This document shows, one piece after another, positions 33,828 to 43,414 of a stretch of 64,000 nt of DNA. The first letter of the stretch is position 1, and each line of letters starts with the position of its first letter. The position numbers and the translations under genes are program-made. Source of the DNA: an uncultured bacterium (GTDB lineage Bacteria; Bacteroidota; Bacteroidia; Bacteroidales; Bacteroidaceae). The notes beneath the pieces were generated by a model that was not told the origin of the DNA, searched no databases, and saw nothing but the letters and a program-made list of their open reading frames with translations. The stretch is from contig CAMHUC010000007.1 in assembly GCA_946188155.1 (NCBI GenBank), positions 1 through 64,000 of the forward strand, in the 5' to 3' direction.

Positions 33828-35360
33828 TTACTTATACCAAGTATCCCACTGGCCACCGTTCTGCACATACTGCGAGAACTTCTTGTTGGTGTAGGTGTCG
33901 ATGTTCTGACGCTCGGGAACGATGCCGAAGTCGGGACGCACGGCAATCTTACCAGTCGTCATGCCCGTAGGAGCATCAAGCGTGATCTCCTTCGACTTGT
34001 ACTCGATGGTACCATCTTCTTTCTTCACCTCCACGATTTGAGTAGCAATCACGGGGATTTCACCCACCTTATAGGTCTTTGAAGGTTTGAAGCTATAGCT
34101 GCCGCTGCCCATTGTCCAGTACTGCGGACGGTTCGTATTCTTGGGCAGGCCGAATGCCTCATGCACCTCCACACCGTCGACGGTGATAGAGAACTCAGCA
34201 CCGGTGTGTACGAGGGTAATGTTAGTGACGTTCTTGTCGGCATCGAGCTCGCAGTCGAACACTACGTCATTGAAGTCGAAGTCGTCAGCTGAGTAGCCGG
34301 CCATATCCTCGGCAATCACGCGGACAACATCCTTCGCAGGCTCCACTTCCTTGGGCTGGGCCTTCACCAGACGAACAATCCAGTCGAGATAAGAGCTGTT
34401 AGGCTGAACAATCATGTTTCCATTGATAACATTGTCAAGCTGCCATTCTTTTGTGCCCTCCTGACCAACAGTCCAAGTCTTAATAATGTTAGCACCTGCC
34501 GCATTATCCCAAACTTCAACATAGGCAGTCTTGCCCATCACCTGGTCAATACCTAAAGTCCTATCCCATGCGCCTTCAACATATCCCTGCCGAGGATCAT
34601 TATTTTCATCACGGAACTTGATGACTGTCTTGCCAGGCATAGAACCTTCGAAGTCGAAGCATACATAATAGTAACCAGCATACTTGGCATCGATGTTTGC
34701 ACCGTCAATGGCTATCCAGCGATCATGGTACTTGCTATCCTCAGAACCATTGTATGCGAAGTTGAATGTACCACCATTCTCTACAAGCGTGTTACCCTTC
34801 CAGTCCGTATTGTCACCACGGTTAAAATTGTTAATGTGCTCCCAGTCGCCGCTCAACACACCATCCGAGATGGTAGCAGACGACTGCATGGCAATCACCA
34901 GGTGATCCATGTGGGCACTGCCTACGATGCCGTTTCCTCCATCAGCATTACCGTATGTCTCCGTTCCACAGTGGACCTGCGTCACGAAATAGTTAACAAG
35001 CCCCGTGGGAGCTACCTTGGGCTTGTCGCTCAGATTGGTAACATAGTTCACAACGTCGGCTTCCTCAGTGGGACCGAGCGTAGGACAGTTCTCATACTTC
35101 TCCAGGTTTCCGTTCACGTCAATGTTGGCGCGTGTCATGGCACCGCGTGTCTCGCCTACGCCGAAGCCCCAGGTCTGGTTGGCAGCGGGCTGACCGAAGT
35201 TGTTGACGAATGACTCCTTGTACTTAGTCAATCTTGCCTCAAACTCGTTCTGTGCAATCTGCTCGGGATTGTACGAGTAGTTCTCGCTGTCCTTTGAACA
35301 GCTGGTGAAAGCAGCACACATAGCCACGGCTGCGACACCTGTCATCAAATACTTTTTCAT
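33828..35360 (-). CDS. Surface lipoprotein with FNDVVFD motif (LruC/DUF4842-like)
   Basis: The 510-residue protein has a lipoprotein signal with cysteine at about 21 (AFTSC). Its layout matches that of its paralogues at 35887-37761 and 40345-41931: an N-terminal FVNNFGQPAANQTWGFG motif, a middle HINNFNRGDN, a YLDWIVRLV segment, then VRVIAEDM and DFDFNDVVFD at about 357-366, and EVHEAFG. The acidic DxDFND loop resembles calcium-binding or LruC-domain sites, but no function is known. It is transcribed alone from its own promoter with its own terminator. Confidence 0.72.
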   Translation of the reverse strand: MKKYLMTGVAAVAMCAAFTSCSKDSENYSYNPEQIAQNEFEARLTKYKESFVNNFGQPAANQTWGFGVGETRGAMTRANIDVNGNLEKYENCPTLGPTEEADVVNYVTNLSDKPKVAPTGLVNYFVTQVHCGTETYGNADGGNGIVGSAHMDHLVIAMQSSATISDGVLSGDWEHINNFNRGDNTDWKGNTLVENGGTFNFAYNGSEDSKYHDRWIAIDGANIDAKYAGYYYVCFDFEGSMPGKTVIKFRDENNDPRQGYVEGAWDRTLGIDQVMGKTAYVEVWDNAAGANIIKTWTVGQEGTKEWQLDNVINGNMIVQPNSSYLDWIVRLVKAQPKEVEPAKDVVRVIAEDMAGYSADDFDFNDVVFDCELDADKNVTNITLVHTGAEFSITVDGVEVHEAFGLPKNTNRPQYWTMGSGSYSFKPSKTYKVGEIPVIATQIVEVKKEDGTIEYKSKEITLDAPTGMTTGKIAVRPDFGIVPERQNIDTYTNKKFSQYVQNGGQWDTWYK

Positions 35361-35438
35361 CTTACTAACTTTTAATAATTACGGTTATTGATTATAATGA
35401 TATATCGCTATTATTGTTCCCTTCTTCGGTAGATTTTG

Positions 35439-35469
35439 CAAAAGTACATAAAATAAGTGAAACGTGCAA
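35439..35469 (-). promoter_or_regulatory. Promoter of the 33828-35360 gene
   Basis: On the minus strand TTG (35469-35467), 20 bp, then TACTTTTG (35446-35439); the leader is about 75 bases. Confidence 0.62.
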
Positions 35470-35541
35470 GCTTTTCTTGGTTATTTTTGCTAAATTTAAC
35501 ACTTGCCGTCAAAATGGTATACGTTATGTCCCATTGGTGTC

Positions 35542-35665
35542 AATAAAAGGAAGGTTCCTGCCGATCAAAGGAAGGCTTCTGCCGATCAAAGGAAGGCTCC
35601 CGTCGTTCAAAGGAAGGCTTCTGTCCGGAAGCAGAAGGCTTCTGCTGTTCGGAGAAAGGCTCCTG
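35542..35665. repeat. 21-bp tandem repeat in the 35361-35886 gap
   Basis: ATCAAAGGAAGGCTTCTGCC-type units begin about 35543, 35564, 35585 and 35606, followed by two degenerate copies. There are no spacers, so it is not a CRISPR array. The period equals seven codons and a short frame on the plus strand repeats IKGRLLP, but that frame lacks other support. The rest of this 526-bp gap holds a promoter and the giant hairpin. Confidence 0.85.
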
Positions 35666-35753
35666 TATGAGGGTCCAGGCTGTGGGACTGAGAGATAGTT
35701 TGGGGTATAGGATATGAGGGCTGTATCTTCAGTCCCCCGCATTCGGCGCATTT

Positions 35754-35866
35754 CCTATATATAGTAGCGAATGGCAGAAACAAGTGTTCCACCTGTACCA
35801 TCTGCCACCCCGTGGTGTCAGATGGTACAGGTGGAACACTTGTTTCAGCTATACGCTATATATACG
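35754..35866. terminator. Giant hairpin after the InlB/FNDVV operon
   Basis: Perfect 28-base arms at 35777-35804 and 35819-35846 enclose a 14-base loop. Outside them TATATATAG and its complement extend the pairing partially to about 35754 and 35866. It lies 20 bp beyond the stop of the 35887-37761 gene and probably terminates that operon. Confidence 0.9.
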
Positions 35867-35886
35867 CGCGCGAGGCCGTCGACGGC

Positions 35887-37761
35887 TTACCACCATACCA
35901 GCGGACTGCCGTTCTGCACCCAGCTGCTGAAGTTGGGATATTTCTCGCTGATTCCCATGCGCTCAGGAACCCACTGGAATGAGGGAGCCACGCCGATCTT
36001 CGATGCGGGCTGCCCCTTGGCAGCTGTCAGCTCGTACCACTGACCGCCCTTGCGCACGTAGACGGGAATCTTGCTGGCATCCTCGCCGAAGTCGCCGTTG
36101 AGCGTGAAGGTCACTGTAGGCTTGGAGATGCTCAGACGATGGTTCGTGTTGACAATCGTGTTGACAGCCACGCCGAAGCGTCCGTGTACCTCGTAGTCTG
36201 TCCAGCTGGCCTCGTTGTTGGGATTGGGCACCACGCCAACCACCAGGGGCAGCGTACCGCCGGCAGCCTGCAGGGTGATCTTGGCACCGCCGGAAATCCA
36301 CTCCACGTCGAACACCACGTCGTTGAAGTCGAGGTCGCTCTTGGCAGCCCTGCCCTCGTCGTCAACGTCGGTGATGCTCAGGTCCTCGGCAATCACGCGG
36401 ATGTCGGCAGAGCTGTTGACGACGACTGTCTCCTGGGGTATCCTTTGTGCCTCGGTCAGTGTCACGATCCAGTCGCTGTAGTAGTTGTCGTATGAAGGCA
36501 TTGGCTTAACCCAGTCCTTGAATGCAGAGCCCGACACGGGGTAATATCCCTGGCTGATGAGTTCCTCGTTCACCTTCTTCATGTTCAGCAGCACGCCATT
36601 GTTGTCCTTCCTCAAGAACGAGTCATCAATCTTTTTGAGGTCGCCGGAGTAGAAGTTGGTCTTAGCCGACAGAATCTTCAGGGGATTTCCTTCGGCATCC
36701 TTCATCACATTCTCAAAGCCTGCGGGGGTCGTCTTATCGTAGTTGCCATAGGGATGGGTGGCATCGGCAGCATGGGTAGGATCGACTTCAACCCACCTCA
36801 CGATATTGTCATCGCCGAAATAGACGCCATCGTAACCCATGTTCAGGCCAGAGGTGTATGTCTGTATCTCGTCGGTGAAGATCTTGTCGCCCTCCTTGAG
36901 TGCCAAGTCGAAGCCCATGAACGAGCGGTTCCACTTGTCTACCACAGGATCGCCGGGGCTGTTATGTGCGTCTGCCCAGGCATCGATGGTGGCAGCACTG
37001 ACCAGCGCCATCCGGTCATTGTGGTTGGGCTTGTCGTCCGATTCATTGCTGCTGCCCGTGTCGTGGTAGCCGAAGCAGGAGGTATCGTCGATATTCACCA
37101 TCAGCATGATCTGGTCGCTTTGATACTGCGCGTTGTTTACGGTAAAGCCATTCTTGAGCACAGTACCGTTTGTGCTGCAGGTGCCGGCGTTGAAGTTGTT
37201 GATGTGCATCTCGCTCTGGCCCACGGTCAGCTGGTTCATGTTGACACTCGTATATGTAGAACCGTTGGCCGCAGTGACCACCTCAGTAGAATTCTCTCCA
37301 GGATCGGTTGCCCCTTTATATACCTGCTGCACGAAGAAGTGGCGGAAGTGGGGGTCTTTGTAGTCCAGATACGGATTGGCCTGGAAGTACATCTGCACGC
37401 GTAGCTTCTGGTTCTCCGTCAGAGGGTCGGGCACGAGCCATCCTCCAAAGTAATCACTGGGGTCGGCCCAATGGTTGGCATTGGCGTTGGCTCCACCATT
37501 GACATATTCGTGAGTGGCGGGGTACGTCTCGCCGGGGTTGCTACGCGTCCTGGTTCCTGTCATGTTCTTATAGCTGCGCACGCCGAATCCCCAGTCCTGC
37601 TCGGCGGCAGGCTGTCCGAAGGCATTGACGAAAGCCTTCTCGTAGGTGTCGATCACCTGGCTGCGTATGGCATTCTCGTCGAAGCCAGTGTCGTGCGTAC
37701 AGGCAGTGAATGTGCAGCCCATTGCGAGGGCTGCCATTCCTGTTATCATATACTTCTTCAT
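35887..37761 (-). CDS. Surface lipoprotein with FNDVVFD motif (LruC/DUF4842-like)
   Basis: The 624-residue protein has a lipoprotein signal with cysteine at about 21 (TFTAC). It carries the shared motifs in the same order as its paralogues: FVNAFGQPAAEQDWGFG, HINNFNAGT, YSDWIVTL, IRVIAEDL, DLDFNDVVFD at about 472-481, and EVHGRFG. The C-terminal part adds VYVRKGGQWYEL and ends at a VPERMG segment also present in the 33828-35360 protein. It lies 26 bp after the InlB-repeat gene and ends just before the giant hairpin, so it is the last gene of a three-gene operon. Function unknown; a cell-surface or matrix role is inferred. Confidence 0.72.
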   Translation of the reverse strand: MKKYMITGMAALAMGCTFTACTHDTGFDENAIRSQVIDTYEKAFVNAFGQPAAEQDWGFGVRSYKNMTGTRTRSNPGETYPATHEYVNGGANANANHWADPSDYFGGWLVPDPLTENQKLRVQMYFQANPYLDYKDPHFRHFFVQQVYKGATDPGENSTEVVTAANGSTYTSVNMNQLTVGQSEMHINNFNAGTCSTNGTVLKNGFTVNNAQYQSDQIMLMVNIDDTSCFGYHDTGSSNESDDKPNHNDRMALVSAATIDAWADAHNSPGDPVVDKWNRSFMGFDLALKEGDKIFTDEIQTYTSGLNMGYDGVYFGDDNIVRWVEVDPTHAADATHPYGNYDKTTPAGFENVMKDAEGNPLKILSAKTNFYSGDLKKIDDSFLRKDNNGVLLNMKKVNEELISQGYYPVSGSAFKDWVKPMPSYDNYYSDWIVTLTEAQRIPQETVVVNSSADIRVIAEDLSITDVDDEGRAAKSDLDFNDVVFDVEWISGGAKITLQAAGGTLPLVVGVVPNPNNEASWTDYEVHGRFGVAVNTIVNTNHRLSISKPTVTFTLNGDFGEDASKIPVYVRKGGQWYELTAAKGQPASKIGVAPSFQWVPERMGISEKYPNFSSWVQNGSPLVWW

Positions 37762-37787
37762 AATTACTGTTTGTCTTTTGAGGTTAA

Positions 37788-40316
37788 TTACTTGATGACC
37801 ACTTTCTTGCCATTGATAATATAGACGCCGCGAGTGGGATTGGTGACGCGCTGGCCGCGGAGGTTATAGATGACGTCGTCCTCGCCATACTGGGCCTTCA
37901 CGCCCTCGATGGCTGTGGCGTCGCCATTCCAGTCGATCTCGATGAACTGCAGGCGTGCGCCGGCCGCCGTCGTCTCCAGGTATGCGTGTCCGCTCTGCAC
38001 GGCAGCAGGCTGTGCGCCGGTCTCTGCGAACTTCACGCTGTGTCCGTTCTGCACAAGCACGTACTTGTTGTAGCCGCTCACGTTCTCTGTGGCGCCGAGC
38101 ACGGCCTTCAGCAGGTTGTTGCTATAGGTAGTGCCACTGTCGGCGATGGGCACGCTGGTCGACGAGCCAACGAGGATAAGTCCCGTTCCGGCGGCCACGG
38201 TTCCCGTCACCTGCTCAAGGGTAGCGAAGCCGTTGCCTACCGACTTGACGATGAATGCCTTCACGTCGCTGACGTTGGTGAAGTCGAGGGCGTTGGTGCT
38301 GCTGAACGAGGCGTAGCCTGTAGAGCCCACTGTTACCGACTCATACTGAGTGGGGCGATAGAATCCTATATAGAGGGTGACGTCGGCCTCGGGCATGATG
38401 AAGTAGTAGACGGAGCTGCCGTTCTCGTCTCTCGAATAGTTGACGGCAGTGCCGGTGCTCGTAGAGATGTAGCTCACGTCGTAGCCGTTGTACGGTGTGA
38501 CGTAGACGAGCTGCGTCTGTCCTACGGTGCCAGTCGATGAGTTGATGCTGACGTTACCCATGTTGCCGTCGTAGCTCAGGTTGATGTTGAAGTCGGTCTG
38601 AGCGGCGGGAATCTCCTTGAAGGTAGCAGCGATGGTGACGTTGGCGGCGGGCATGGTGAACTGGTAGTTGTTCACGTTGACGCGCTGGTTGTTGGCATCG
38701 GTCACGGTCAGTGCGTCGAGCATATAGCCTTCGGCGGGTGTCACGGTGATGGTCACCTGGTCGCCGTAGTGAACGGCCGTGGTCTTGTCGGCAGCGACGA
38801 TGCCGTTGGTGGTCTCGCTGATGCTGACGGTATAGTCAACCTGCTTGAACACAGCGCCGATGACGACGTTGCCGGCCGGCATGGTGAACTTTCCGTCGGT
38901 GACTTCCACTGCCTCGTTGTTGGCATCGGTCACGGTGTAGTGGTCCAGCTCGTAGCCGGCGTTCGGCTGGTTGCTCAGTGTGACGGTGGCACCGGCTTCT
39001 GCCTGAGTGGCGTCGGCCCATACGGTACCGTTCTGCGAGTTGTTGTAGTTGCTGACGTAGTAGACCACGGCTTCAGCCTTCTTGAAGGTGATGTTGATGC
39101 TGACGTTGGAGGCCGAGATATAGAAAGTGTAGTTGCCCCAGTTCCGTACGTTGCCGTTGCCATCGGTGATAGTGACGGAAGCCACCTCGTAGCCCTCTAC
39201 GGGCACCACGGTGAGCTGTATCACCTCGTTGCCGAGCGACTGCGTCTTGCTCAGCGTGGCCGTACCCTTCGTCTCGTCGTAGCTGAGGGTGATGTTGTAG
39301 TATTGGCTTGTAGAGCCCTCGATTGTGATGTCCCTGTCGGGCATCGTTTCGGGATAGTAGCCCCATCCTTTGAAGGCATAGCCCTCTTGCGGAGTGTATG
39401 TCTCCGGCACGATGGTTGTGCCGTACTCCACCTCTACCTTCTTCCATTCAGCACCGTCGACCGTGTAGGTGATGAAGTGCTTGTTGGTAGTAAACGTACC
39501 ATTTACCTCCACGTCGTTGGCAGGCATGGTGAATGGCGTTACAAGATCCCATCCCGAGAAGGTCTTTCCAGCTTGGGTGGGCCATCCTTCCAGGTTGTAG
39601 AGCGTGGTGTTGTATTCCACTGCCACCCGCTTGATTTCCTCACCGTCCACCTTATATATAAGATAGTAGGAGTTGATGGTGAAGTTGGCGGTGATGGTCA
39701 GGTTTCTGTTCACGATGTTGTCAGTGGGAATGCCGCTCCATCCGTCAAAGGTGTAGCCAGTCTTGCTGGGCTCTGCGGGCATTGAGATGGTGCTGCCACC
39801 CGTGTATTCCTGCGTAGCGAAGGTCTCGCCGTCGACGGTGTAGGTCACGGTGTAGGTAGCAGGACCAGCAGGTGTACTGCTTCCAGAGGATATCAGTTCA
39901 ATCTTGGTAATAGTTACATTGGTGCCGTTTATGAATGGAGGTAGTGGGTTGTTCTGCCAATCATAAATGATGAGATTCGAAATGTTAGAGCTAGTAAATT
40001 CCAAGTCTAAAACACCATTGGTGAAGATTTCTTCCCAGTTTTTCCAAATAGAGACAACACTATTGTTATAGTAATTGTTTACCCATACGCCCCTTGAACT
40101 TTCACTTGTATTTGTGACGTAGCCATAAACTCTAATCTTATCACCGGCTTGAATCTTGCTGGCTATTTCGTTTGAAATGGTTATCCTGTCACCATCCTGA
40201 CTGTTCAGGGCGGTGGCGTCACCTTGCCAGATAATATCATCAGCCTTCACATTGTTAGCTCCCAAGAGCAGTGCCACTGCTACGAGAAGCATTCTGAAAA
40301 TATTCTTTGTCTTCAT
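37788..40316 (-). CDS. InlB B-repeat surface protein with C-terminal sorting-like tail
   Basis: The 842-residue secreted protein has a signal peptide (1-25), an N-terminal beta-rich domain (about 26-150), then three or more InlB B-type (Listeria-Bacteroides) repeats such as PSKTGYTFDGWSGIP, AGKTFSGWD and QEGYAFKGWG, and further MPAxNV bacterial-repeat units to about 660. The end IYNLRGQRVTNPTRGVYIIN with GKKVVIK resembles the C-terminal tail common on Bacteroidales surface proteins and similar to type IX secretion tails. It sits between two FNDVV lipoprotein genes with gaps of 26 and 28 bp, so all three are probably cotranscribed. An adhesin or matrix role is inferred. Confidence 0.8.
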   Translation of the reverse strand: MKTKNIFRMLLVAVALLLGANNVKADDIIWQGDATALNSQDGDRITISNEIASKIQAGDKIRVYGYVTNTSESSRGVWVNNYYNNSVVSIWKNWEEIFTNGVLDLEFTSSNISNLIIYDWQNNPLPPFINGTNVTITKIELISSGSSTPAGPATYTVTYTVDGETFATQEYTGGSTISMPAEPSKTGYTFDGWSGIPTDNIVNRNLTITANFTINSYYLIYKVDGEEIKRVAVEYNTTLYNLEGWPTQAGKTFSGWDLVTPFTMPANDVEVNGTFTTNKHFITYTVDGAEWKKVEVEYGTTIVPETYTPQEGYAFKGWGYYPETMPDRDITIEGSTSQYYNITLSYDETKGTATLSKTQSLGNEVIQLTVVPVEGYEVASVTITDGNGNVRNWGNYTFYISASNVSINITFKKAEAVVYYVSNYNNSQNGTVWADATQAEAGATVTLSNQPNAGYELDHYTVTDANNEAVEVTDGKFTMPAGNVVIGAVFKQVDYTVSISETTNGIVAADKTTAVHYGDQVTITVTPAEGYMLDALTVTDANNQRVNVNNYQFTMPAANVTIAATFKEIPAAQTDFNINLSYDGNMGNVSINSSTGTVGQTQLVYVTPYNGYDVSYISTSTGTAVNYSRDENGSSVYYFIMPEADVTLYIGFYRPTQYESVTVGSTGYASFSSTNALDFTNVSDVKAFIVKSVGNGFATLEQVTGTVAAGTGLILVGSSTSVPIADSGTTYSNNLLKAVLGATENVSGYNKYVLVQNGHSVKFAETGAQPAAVQSGHAYLETTAAGARLQFIEIDWNGDATAIEGVKAQYGEDDVIYNLRGQRVTNPTRGVYIINGKKVVIK

Positions 40317-40344
40317 ATCTTTGTTCTCATTTAGGAGTTAAACA

Positions 40345-41931
40345 TTAGTTGCGTACACGTATCAGCACTTCCTCGCCCTGGTAGCCGCCGGTGGTGGTGG
40401 TGCCGTCGTCGATGTAGCGATGAGCTGAGGTCGAAGTGGTGGTAGTGACCGGTGTCTGTATTTGCTGAGGCATCGGGTCGTAGCTGATATTGGTGAGCGA
40501 GGAAGCGTCTGTTTCCCCCGTCCAGAAGTTCTCACCCCTGCTGACGTAGCTGCCGAAGGCCTTGTAGGCATCGGCGATGTCGACGCGCTCAATCACCCAG
40601 GGCGTGCCTACCGGCACCTGGAACATGTGTGGCGCGTTGCCCTTCTGTGCCTCCAGCTTGAGTGTCTCGTAAGTGAACTTCACGTAGATGTCGATATCGC
40701 TGATGGCGCTGATGCCGTCGATGCGGTCGATGAAAATTGGTGGTACGGCCGACTTCCAGGGGTTCATGTATGCGCCGTCCTCGTTGAGGGCGGTGTTCAC
40801 CAGCGTGCTGGTGCTCACGCCGAAGAGTCCGTGGATTTCCTGCCCGGCGACAGACAGTGGCAGCGTGCCGCCGGCAGCCAGGATGACGACTTTGGCATAG
40901 TAAACAGGATCTGAGACTGCCATTGTCCTGGAGCCATCGATTTCCACGCCGTTGGCCACCTCGTAGGTGATGGTGACATTCTCCTCCTTATAGATATAGG
41001 CATCGAACACGACGTCGTTGAAGTCGAGGTCGGTTCGGCTGATACGTCCGAGGTCCTCACAGAAGATGCGCCCGGAGTCCTCCAGCGAGGCCGTCGTGTA
41101 AGTCTCTGTAGTAAGGTACACGGGCGTTTGGTTGGTCTGCTCGCCGTTGTTGTCGATGGGGATGTTAATCTCCTCGGGGTCAACGGGCGTCGACTTGCCC
41201 ACGCCCTTGACAATCTTCACAATCCAGTCATTATAGATGTAGTCGCGCTTGACGCCCTCGTTGCCGTTGGCCTCGCTGGCACGCCAGGACTCAAAGTCGA
41301 AGCCCACGTAGTAGTTGCCGTCGATCTCCTCCATGCGGAAGTTCTGGAACAGGCGGCCCTGGCCGTTGGAGTTGCTGAAGCCGAAGGCCTTCGTGCTACT
41401 GTTTACCATGAGCATGATGCCGTTATAGTCTTTGTTGTCGCCATGATTGAAGTTGTTGATGTGGTCGCCCTGTCCGTTGACCACGGCGTAGAGCCAGTTC
41501 ATCTTGTCGGAACCCACAATGCCGGCCTGATTGGCAGAGTCGGTATAGGTGGCGACACCTTTGTACACCTGCTGCACAAAGAAGGTGTCCCAGTCGATGA
41601 GCGAGGTGTATTTCTCTTCGCCTCTTTGGTTGAATACTGCAAGGACTTTAGCCAACTCTGCACTCGTGATAGGTCCGGGCACGGTATAAGTGTCTGCCCA
41701 CATGTTTCCTCTCGGATCAGCCTCACGCGTTTTGGTAGAACGTGTAGATACTGTCTTAAATCCCCAGTCATGGTCGGGGGCAATGGTTCCGAATTCTTCC
41801 TTAAACACCTTTTCATAGGTCTGTAGCTTGTTTTCTACAATGGAACCAGAGAAGTCTTCTTCGTGTGAACAGCTGGCCAGGCATCCACCGAGGACTAGAG
41901 CCAATGCTCCCTTAGTTAAATACTTCTTCAT
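40345..41931 (-). CDS. Surface lipoprotein with FNDVVFD motif, first gene of the operon
   Basis: The 528-residue protein begins MKKYLTKGALALV and has a lipobox ending CLASC. The start at 41931 gives the same MKKY opening as its paralogues; the frame to 42024 would read through the promoter. Conserved elements are VFKEEFGTIAPDHDWGF, HINNFNHGDN, YNDWIVKIV, RIFCEDLGRI and DLDFNDVVFDAYIY (about 297-310), then GTLPLSVAGQEIHGLFG. The central TPVYLTTETYTTASLE segment is specific to this copy. It is divergent from the 42118 gene, another relative. Confidence 0.72.
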   Translation of the reverse strand: MKKYLTKGALALVLGGCLASCSHEEDFSGSIVENKLQTYEKVFKEEFGTIAPDHDWGFKTVSTRSTKTREADPRGNMWADTYTVPGPITSAELAKVLAVFNQRGEEKYTSLIDWDTFFVQQVYKGVATYTDSANQAGIVGSDKMNWLYAVVNGQGDHINNFNHGDNKDYNGIMLMVNSSTKAFGFSNSNGQGRLFQNFRMEEIDGNYYVGFDFESWRASEANGNEGVKRDYIYNDWIVKIVKGVGKSTPVDPEEINIPIDNNGEQTNQTPVYLTTETYTTASLEDSGRIFCEDLGRISRTDLDFNDVVFDAYIYKEENVTITYEVANGVEIDGSRTMAVSDPVYYAKVVILAAGGTLPLSVAGQEIHGLFGVSTSTLVNTALNEDGAYMNPWKSAVPPIFIDRIDGISAISDIDIYVKFTYETLKLEAQKGNAPHMFQVPVGTPWVIERVDIADAYKAFGSYVSRGENFWTGETDASSLTNISYDPMPQQIQTPVTTTTSTSAHRYIDDGTTTTGGYQGEEVLIRVRN

Positions 41932-41990
41932 TGTCATAAGATTTTTAAAATTGTTACGTAACTTAATAAACTCTAATCGATTCGATGCTG

Positions 41991-41998
41991 CAAAGTTA
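41991..41998 (-). promoter_or_regulatory. -7 box of the FNDVV/InlB operon
   Basis: TAACTTTG on the minus strand, 59 bases upstream of the ATG at 41931. No clear -33 box. Confidence 0.55.
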
Positions 41999-42084
41999 AT
42001 AAAAATCCGGGTAAGTCGTATCATTTTTTAAGTTAAATTCTGTAAAAGAGCGAAAAAAGTGCGCTTACTATGCAGATTATTTTG

Positions 42085-42092
42085 TAATTTTG
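42085..42092 (+). promoter_or_regulatory. -7 box of the 42118 lipoprotein/DUF6377 pair
   Basis: TAATTTTG, 25 bases before the ATG at 42118. The divergent promoters lie about 90 bp apart. Confidence 0.55.
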
Positions 42093-42117
42093 GCCACAAA
42101 ATAAATCAGAGAGAGAA

Positions 42118-43407
42118 ATGAACAGAAAGCAGACCTTTGCCTTAGGCGTATTGATGGCAGCCGGCGTGTTGTCATTCTTGTCGTGTAAACGTAACGTGTT
42201 CGATGAGGAGAAGTATATAGAAATCGTCACCCAGCAGTCGCCCGTGGACAGCATCGAGGCTGGTCACAACTTCACCCTGGCCGCGAGCCATCAGATCAAG
42301 GTGACGGCCAACGTGGAGGCCGGAGCCAAATGGCTCCGCATCCTGACTGACAACCCCACCACAGGTCATGCCGCCACCATCCTGGGCGAGACCTACTGCG
42401 CTGACGGCGAGACGGTGTCGCTGACATTCTCCGCTCCCGTGAACCAGACGGCGTTCTATGCGGCACTGGTCGATGCCGACGAGATACACTACACCCTCAG
42501 GCAGTTCTCCGCGAGCGACAGCGAGATTGACTTCTCCGAACCGATGGTCGTCAGAGGGCGGCGCACGCGCATCCCCACGGTACAGACCTACAGCTACTGC
42601 TATGAGGACCAGCAGCCCGAGGCATCGGAGTACAGCTACAACGACCTGGTGCTGAGGATGTCGTACCAGCGTACTGGCGAGAAGGAGATCAGCCTGACGG
42701 TGAGCCTGGCAGCCGTCGGCACGACGAAGAAGCTGGCGGCAGCCATCCGCCTGCCAGGCATCCCTAAGACAGCCATCGACAGCATCGCCACCGAAGGCGA
42801 GCGGAAAGGGCGCGGCGAGGACTTCGACCGCAACTACGACCCGCTGGGCACGGAGTACCTCACGCAGGAGGGCCTACTGATGCGTGCCAACACGAGCGGC
42901 GAGGCCGTGGTGCGCCTGTTCGAGGATGCCCACTGGGCCATCGACCCCTCGCTGACCGTCGACCACGGCATGATGACGCGCAAGCGCTACAACGTGGCGC
43001 CCACCCCCGGCGACGACTACGAGCTGGTGACGCCGCGCACCATCGTCTACCATATCTATTTTAACGACGACGCTGCCCTCAACAGCTTCCGGCTCGACGC
43101 CATCGACCCCTTTGTGGTCTACGGCTACAATGGTGCTCTATGGGAAATCCACCTCTACCCCTTCCAGGGCACACAGGTGTTCTACGAATACAATCTGGTG
43201 AAGTCGGTCAAGCTGCTGCCGTGGGCCATCATGGTGCCCAAGGGCGACTTCCGCTATCCGCGCACCGGCTACGAGATAGGCTACTACAAGAACGGCGCCC
43301 TCTTCGGCACCTACATGACCGTGGGCCACTCCTTCGGCGAGTGGGTGGTAGACCACACGGCCAGCACCGACTGGTACGACTATCCCACACTGAACATGGC
43401 TTTCTGA
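42118..43407 (+). CDS. Lipoprotein related to the LruC/DUF4842 group
   Basis: The 429-residue protein has a lipoprotein signal ending LSFLSC. It contains SEYSYNDLVLRMSY at about 170-183, the DUF4842/LruC-type [FY]ND motif, and a C-terminal beta-rich part with FVVYGYNGALWEIHLYPF. It lacks the FGxxAxxxWGF motif of the three minus-strand paralogues, so it is a more distant member. The DUF6377 regulator gene starts eight bases after its stop, so the two are probably coexpressed. Function unknown. Confidence 0.72.
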   Translation: MNRKQTFALGVLMAAGVLSFLSCKRNVFDEEKYIEIVTQQSPVDSIEAGHNFTLAASHQIKVTANVEAGAKWLRILTDNPTTGHAATILGETYCADGETVSLTFSAPVNQTAFYAALVDADEIHYTLRQFSASDSEIDFSEPMVVRGRRTRIPTVQTYSYCYEDQQPEASEYSYNDLVLRMSYQRTGEKEISLTVSLAAVGTTKKLAAAIRLPGIPKTAIDSIATEGERKGRGEDFDRNYDPLGTEYLTQEGLLMRANTSGEAVVRLFEDAHWAIDPSLTVDHGMMTRKRYNVAPTPGDDYELVTPRTIVYHIYFNDDAALNSFRLDAIDPFVVYGYNGALWEIHLYPFQGTQVFYEYNLVKSVKLLPWAIMVPKGDFRYPRTGYEIGYYKNGALFGTYMTVGHSFGEWVVDHTASTDWYDYPTLNMAF

Positions 43408-43414
43408 CGAAGCT

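Noticed and set aside
35542..35665. Possible CRISPR array.
   Set aside because: Units are directly adjacent 21-bp tandem copies without spacers, and no cas gene is near.
35414..35698. A 94-residue frame with IKGRLLP-type heptapeptide repeats on the plus strand.
   Set aside because: It is the translation of a 21-bp tandem repeat that happens to stay open; it overlaps the promoter of the divergent gene and lacks its own promoter or any conserved part.
38769..39785. A 338-residue plus-strand frame.
   Set aside because: Antisense of the InlB-repeat gene; its composition mirrors that gene's repeats.
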